A DNA stretch of 10,021 nt from Myxococcus sp046520405 (GTDB lineage: Bacteria; Myxococcota; Myxococcia; Myxococcales; Myxococcaceae): the NCBI GenBank assembly GCA_046520405.1, contig JBKGHI010000295.1:1-10021 (forward strand). The letters are read 5' to 3'. The notes beneath the pieces are model-generated. The model saw only the letters and a program-made list of their open reading frames with translations, did no database searches and had not been told where the DNA came from. A program made the translations under genes and the position numbers. This document shows, one piece after another, positions 7,053 through 10,021 of this stretch. Numbering within the stretch: position 1 is the first letter of the stretch; each line of letters opens with the position of its first letter.

Positions 7053-8096
7053 GTGTCCCAGATTGCGCCTGCCGCCCCGCCCCCTGACTCACCCGCCGTG
7101 ACGAAGAAGCTACCGTCGGAGCACCTGCTCCGCATCGTCGGCACGCCACCTGGACGGGTGGTGGGATTCCTCACGCGCTTTGTCTGGGCGTTCTTGACGT
7201 GGCTGTCGCCGGAGTCCCGTGACGCGCTCGCTCGCTTCGTGGGCAACCTCGCATACAGCCTGGGCATTCGTCGTCGCGTGGCGCTGGAAAACCTGGCCAT
7301 GGCGATGCCGGAGAAGAGTGACGCGGAGCGGCGCGAGATTGCGCGCGGCGCCTACATCAACATGTCGCGCGTGGTGCTGGAGTCGCTGCCATCCGGCGAC
7401 CGGCTGCCCTCGGACTGGGCCGAACAGGGCATTGAAGGCGACGCGGCGTGGCAGGCGCTGAAGGCGCGCGTAGCCACGGGCAAGGGCGCGCTGCTGGTGA
7501 CGGCGCACTTCGGCAACTGGGAGCTGCTGGGGGACATGGTCATCCGCCATGGCATCACAATTGATGCACTGGTGCGCCCGCTGAAGGGCGCGCTCAACAC
7601 GCGCATCGCGGAGAACCGCGTGCGCGTGGGCGCGGGCCTCATCTACCCGCGAGGCGCCATCCAGGAAATCATCGACGCGGTGAATCGCGGCGAGTCCCCC
7701 TTCATGCTGCTGGACCAGGCGCTGCCCGCGAAGGGGGCCGCCTTCGTGCCCTTCTTCGGCAAGCTGGCCTCCACCACGCCCGCCATGGCGGTGGCGGCGG
7801 CGCGCACGGAGGCTCCGGTGTTCGTGGTGATGGGCGTGCGCAACGGCCGGGGCGGCGCGCGCTTCCGCATCGAGGTGGAAGGCCCCATCCCCCCCCCCGC
7901 CCCGGGTGAGTGCGCGGACCCGATTACGGAGCACACCGCGCGCGTGACGGCCGCGCTGGAGCGCTGCATCCGCAAGTACCCGCACCAGTGGATGTGGCTG
8001 CACCGCCGCTGGAAGGTGCAGCCTCCGCCGGAGGCCACCCTGCCCGCTGGGACTACGCCACCACCACCCGCTTCAGATGCGCCCCGAGCCGGGTGA
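7053..8096 (+). CDS. lysophospholipid / lipid A acyltransferase (LpxL/HtrB family)
   Basis: The family transfers acyl chains from acyl-ACP or acyl-CoA to lipid A or a related glycolipid at the inner membrane. With the GTG start the protein has 347 residues. A hydrophobic segment near 36-51 (VVGFLTRFVWAFLTWL) would anchor it. The catalytic H-X4-E motif is HFGNWE at 152-157. DQALPAKGAAFVPFFG at 221-236 and the signature QWMWLHRRWK at 312-321 also match the family. The final 26 residues are Pro-rich and look non-functional. They coincide with a 44-bp overlap with the end of the convergent alanine racemase gene, and were perhaps added by read-through. Codons 279-282 sit on a run of ten Cs (7889-7898), but the frame is intact beyond it. 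Lipid A acylation is the likely role; ornithine-lipid or other acylation is possible. Confidence 0.9.
   Translation: MSQIAPAAPPPDSPAVTKKLPSEHLLRIVGTPPGRVVGFLTRFVWAFLTWLSPESRDALARFVGNLAYSLGIRRRVALENLAMAMPEKSDAERREIARGAYINMSRVVLESLPSGDRLPSDWAEQGIEGDAAWQALKARVATGKGALLVTAHFGNWELLGDMVIRHGITIDALVRPLKGALNTRIAENRVRVGAGLIYPRGAIQEIIDAVNRGESPFMLLDQALPAKGAAFVPFFGKLASTTPAMAVAAARTEAPVFVVMGVRNGRGGARFRIEVEGPIPPPAPGECADPITEHTARVTAALERCIRKYPHQWMWLHRRWKVQPPPEATLPAGTTPPPPASDAPRAG
7889..7898. repeat. ten-base C homopolymer inside the acyltransferase gene
   Basis: Ten consecutive Cs encode part of Ile-Pro-Pro-Pro in a surface-like loop before the conserved QW-W-H-RW motif. Tracts of this length are prone to slippage, and a gain or loss of one base would remove the C-terminal motif. 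Confidence 0.9.
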
Positions 8097-9039
8097 CGAC
8101 CTCGTAGTGAATCGTCTGGGCCCAGCCGGCCAGTGACTCGGCGGGCACGGACTCCTCGCCGTCTCGGCCCAGCAGCGTGGCCGTCACCGGGCGCTCATCG
8201 GACGTGGCGCGTGTCACGTCCACGATGAGGTGGTTCATCATCACCCGGCCCAGGACCGGACACCGGCGGCCATTCACCAGCACGTGCGCCTTGCCCGACG
8301 CCAGGCGCGGGTAGCCGTCGTAGTACCCCACCGGCAGCACCGCGATGCGCGTGGGCTCCGGGCACCGGTACGTGCAGCCGTACCCCACGTAGCTGCCCGC
8401 GGGCAGCCACTTCACCACCTGGCTGCGGCACCGCCACGACAGCACCGGCTTGAGCACCGGCACCTCGCCCAACACCAGCCGCGCCGACAGCCGCGTCTCC
8501 GGCGACGGCCACAATCCGTAGAGCGAAATCCCCACGCGCAGCGCCTCGTAGCGGGCGCGGGGCAGCACCAGCGTCGCGGCGCTCGCGGCGATGTGCCGTT
8601 GCAGCGGCCGGGCCGGCGCCAGTTGCTCCGTGAGGAACGCCAGCCCCTTCTCGAAGGCGTCCACCTGCGCCAGCGCGTAGCCCTGCTCCGTCACGTCCTC
8701 GGTATTCGCGAAGTGGCTGAGCGCGCCCACCACCTCCAGCACGTCGCGCGACTCCGCGAGGAAGCGGGACTCCGTGGGCAGCCCGTCCAGCGTGAAGCCC
8801 TCGCGCCCCAGGCCCGTGTCGATGTGGACGTGGACCCGCAGGGGGCGCTCCAGCTTCGCTGTGCGCAGCACCGGCACCGCGTCCCCCCAGCCACGGTCCG
8901 CCACCACCGCGTCCACGCCCTCGCGCGCCAGCACCACCGCCTCGTCGGGCGCCACCGCGCCCAGGACGAGCACCTGCCGCGGCGCCAGCCCACGCGCCCG
9001 CTCGTACTCCCGCACCTTCAGCGCGTCCTGCGGGGCAAT

Positions 9040-9041
9040 GG
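9040..9041. other. alr: frameshift point in alanine racemase (one extra base)
   Basis: The plus strand reads CAATGGACAT; with one G removed the coding strand gives Tyr-Val-Ile-Ala-Pro-Gln-Asp, the continuous family sequence. The exact base lost or gained cannot be assigned within the GG pair. Confidence 0.85.
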
Positions 9042-9052
9042 ACATAGAGGAG

Positions 9053-9118
9053 GTCCACGTCCCCGTGGACCAGCGGCAGCACCTGGTCCACGTCCCCGTG
9101 GACCAGCGGCAGCACCTG
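9053..9118. repeat. perfect 33-bp tandem duplication, two copies
   Basis: Copies 9053-9085 and 9086-9118 are identical. Each opens with an inverted repeat, GTCCACG and CGTGGAC around a TCCC loop (9053-9070 and 9086-9103). The length is a multiple of three, so the racemase simply gains eleven residues just after its PLP-lysine region. Confidence 0.97.
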
Positions 9119-9341
9119 CGCCAGCCCATGCCCGTACGCGTTGCCCTTGAGCACCACGCCCAGCGTGCGCGGCGCGGCCCCCTGCCCCTCCAGGGCCCGG
9201 AACACCGCGACGTTGTGCCGCAGGGCGGATGCACTCAACTCCAGCCACGAGGAATGGACCGCGTCTCCAGGCCCACTGCCGATTGACTCCACGTTCACCT
9301 CCACCACGCCTCCAGCCATACCAGCAATGCGCGGGCCATGC

Positions 9342-9358
9342 GCCAGGCGCGGCCTGGC
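9342..9358. repeat. 17-bp inverted repeat upstream of alr
   Basis: GCCAGGC and GCCTGGC form a perfect 7-bp inverted repeat around GCG, 22 bases upstream of the ATG at 9319. It lies in the 206-base divergent gap between alr and the sigma-like gene. It could be an operator or a leader hairpin; it could also be chance in GC-rich DNA. Apart from this and a small hairpin at 9474-9491, I see no other signal in the gap. Confidence 0.4.
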
Positions 9359-9473
9359 TGCCACACCCGCCCGCGCGCGGAGCAGGCGGACACAGGCTGC
9401 ACCGGGCCTGGGTCCACGCCGCCTCGTTGCTGGAAGCGCCGCTGGGGAAGCATTGTCCGGCCCGAGCGTTGTG

Positions 9474-9491
9474 CCGCCCGGAGCGGTTTTT
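9474..9491 (+). terminator. small hairpin with T5 tract before the sigma-like gene
   Basis: CCGC and GCGG form a 4-bp stem around CCGGA, followed directly by TTTTT, just before a GGAGG ribosome binding site. It resembles a miniature intrinsic terminator or attenuator. The stem is short, so the call is weak; the T-run itself is unusual in DNA of this composition. Confidence 0.25.
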
Positions 9492-9492
9492 C

Positions 9493-9497
9493 GGAGG
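9493..9497 (+). promoter_or_regulatory. orphan Shine-Dalgarno site before an ATC codon
   Basis: GGAGG is seven bases upstream of an ATC codon at 9505 that is in frame with the sigma-like gene. It lies 28 bases upstream of the first ATG (9526), too far to serve it. Either the true start is an altered ATG at 9505, or ATC is used as a rare initiator. Confidence 0.4.
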
Positions 9498-9525
9498 CGG
9501 TGCCATCGAAGCGCGCGAGTCCCTC

Positions 9526-10021
9526 ATGGACCTTTCCCTGGCACAGGCCTTCGTCGCGGCACGTGGTGGCACGGCGGCGGCCTCGCCGGAGTCACTGGCC
9601 CTGCTCCAGGCGCGGCTGGCCCAGGCCCTGGACACGGCGCGCGCGCCCTGGCCCGGCGTGGCGCTGGAAGGCCCCCGCTTCGCCAGCCACCTCGCCCGGC
9701 TGCTCCCGGATGAGGGCACGGTGGAGACGTTGAACCTGTCGGACCTCTACCTCGCCCGCGCGGCGGCGGATGGGCTGCCCCCGGCGCTCTCCGCGTTCGA
9801 ATCGCGCTTCCTCCCGGAGGTGGACGTCGCGGTGGCCCGGCTGAAGCTGCCGCCCACGGGCCTGGACGAGGTCCGCCAGCTCTTGCGTCAGCGCATGCTG
9901 GTGGGGGGGCGCGGAGACGCCAGCCCGGCTGGCCGCCTATCCCGGCACGGGGCCCCTGAGCGGCTGGGTGCGCGCCGCGGCGCTGTGGCTCGCCCTGGAC
10001 TGGCAACGGCAGCGCGGCGGG
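9526..10021 (+). pseudogene. sigma-70-family-like factor, partial and frameshifted
   Basis: About 165 residues are visible when one frameshift is repaired; the rest lies past the right edge. The sequence resembles a group of myxobacterial sigma-70-like proteins. It has an N-terminal helical region with DTARAPWPGV near 37-45, then a region-2-like stretch: LSDLYLARAAADG at 71-83, AFESRFLPEVD at 90-100, LDEVRQLLRQRMLVGG at 113-128. After the shift come LAAYPGTGPLSGWVRAAALWLALDW and QRQR. The DNA-binding region 4 would be outside the window. The frame changes at a run of seven Gs (9903-9909): with six, the sequence reads Val-Gly-Gly-Ala-Glu-Thr-Pro and continues normally. As written the zero frame stays open to the window edge but encodes Arg/Gly/Ala-rich sequence unlike the family. 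ATG 9526 has no ribosome binding site; an ATC at 9505 does. The family assignment is from memory. Confidence 0.6.
9903..9909. other. G7 tract and frameshift point in sigma-like gene
   Basis: Seven Gs follow CTGGT; removing one restores the downstream region-2-like frame to the window edge. Homopolymers of this kind are prone to both biological slippage and sequencing error. Confidence 0.75.

Larger units (their letters stand above)
8053..9319 (-). pseudogene. alr: alanine racemase, frameshifted, with in-frame duplication
   Basis: Alanine racemase interconverts L- and D-alanine for peptidoglycan using PLP. The N-terminal frame shows WLELSASALRHN near residues 25-36 and the PLP-lysine motif VLKGNAYGHG, with Lys58 counted from 9319. 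The rest, from IAPQDAL on, is in another frame. It holds HIDTGLGREGF, the second catalytic Tyr block GYGCTY, PVGYYDGYPR and a C-terminal MNHLIVDVT. One extra base at 9040-9041 joins the frames: removing one C of TATGTCC on the coding strand restores LYVIAPQDAL. Next to it, eleven residues (QVLPLVHGDVD) are repeated by a 33-bp duplication. As written, translation stays in the wrong frame to 8195 and loses the catalytic Tyr. The start is uncertain: ATG 9319, or GTG 9298 or 9292, which have GGAGG upstream. Since D-alanine is essential, another racemase or a sequencing error is implied. Confidence 0.88.

Noticed and set aside
3799..7101. Plus-strand open frame of about 1100 codons opposite the M1 aminopeptidase gene
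   Set aside because: Its translation is Arg/His/Gly/Leu-rich with no motifs, and it is antisense to a protein with complete M1 signatures. Long antisense frames are expected in DNA this GC-rich.
6958..7149. N-terminal extension of the M1 aminopeptidase
   Set aside because: It would bury the lipoprotein signal peptide under 64 basic residues and overlap the divergent acyltransferase start.
8195..9040. Programmed ribosomal frameshift to make full-length alanine racemase
   Set aside because: There is no slippery heptamer or stop codon at the shift point, the wrong frame stays open for hundreds of codons, and no racemase is known to me to use recoding. The 9086-9103 and 9053-9070 hairpins are upstream, not downstream, of the site on the mRNA.
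1..10021. tRNA, rRNA, CRISPR array, insertion sequence or prophage
   Set aside because: No cloverleaf, spaced direct repeats, transposase motif or terminal inverted repeats were seen. The only tandem repeat is the 33-bp pair inside alr.

Overview
This 10 kb window is high-GC DNA with tightly packed genes and good Shine-Dalgarno sites on most starts. The proteins look myxobacterial (Myxococcus, Corallococcus or a relative). The pointers are the style of the outer-membrane lipoprotein M1 aminopeptidase, the unusual sigma-factor-like protein at the right end, and the PRTase / dienelactone-hydrolase-like / archease cluster. This taxonomic call rests on recognising families from memory, not on a search.

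Layout from left to right. (1) Positions 1-2222, minus strand, hold a compact four-gene operon read right to left: a phosphoribosyltransferase, a dienelactone-hydrolase-like alpha/beta hydrolase, an archease-family protein, and the start of a second alpha/beta hydrolase that runs off the left edge. Gaps are 24, 35 and 3 bases. (2) Divergent from this operon, at 2367-3263, lies a short ribose-phosphate pyrophosphokinase, the enzyme that makes PRPP, the usual ligand of phosphoribosyltransferases. (3) A crotonase-fold enoyl-CoA hydratase/isomerase follows at 3398-4150, ending in a strong hairpin between two convergent genes. (4) A large M1 zinc aminopeptidase with a lipoprotein signal occupies 4216-6957 on the minus strand. 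Divergent from it is an LpxL/HtrB-type acyltransferase at 7053-8096. (5) The acyltransferase overlaps tail to tail by 44 bp with an alanine racemase (8053-about 9319, minus), so two envelope-related genes converge. (6) The right edge holds the first part of a sigma-70-like gene.

The right-hand 1 kb is damaged in three ways. The alanine racemase frame is broken by one extra base near 9040, next to a perfect in-frame 33-bp tandem duplication (9053-9118) whose unit carries a hairpin. The sigma-like gene is thrown out of frame by one extra G in a run of seven (9903-9909). These are either real decay or slippage events, or sequence errors; raw reads would decide. The most interesting functional unit is the PRPP synthase / PRTase / hydrolase / archease neighbourhood, whose archease lacks several residues usually thought essential.
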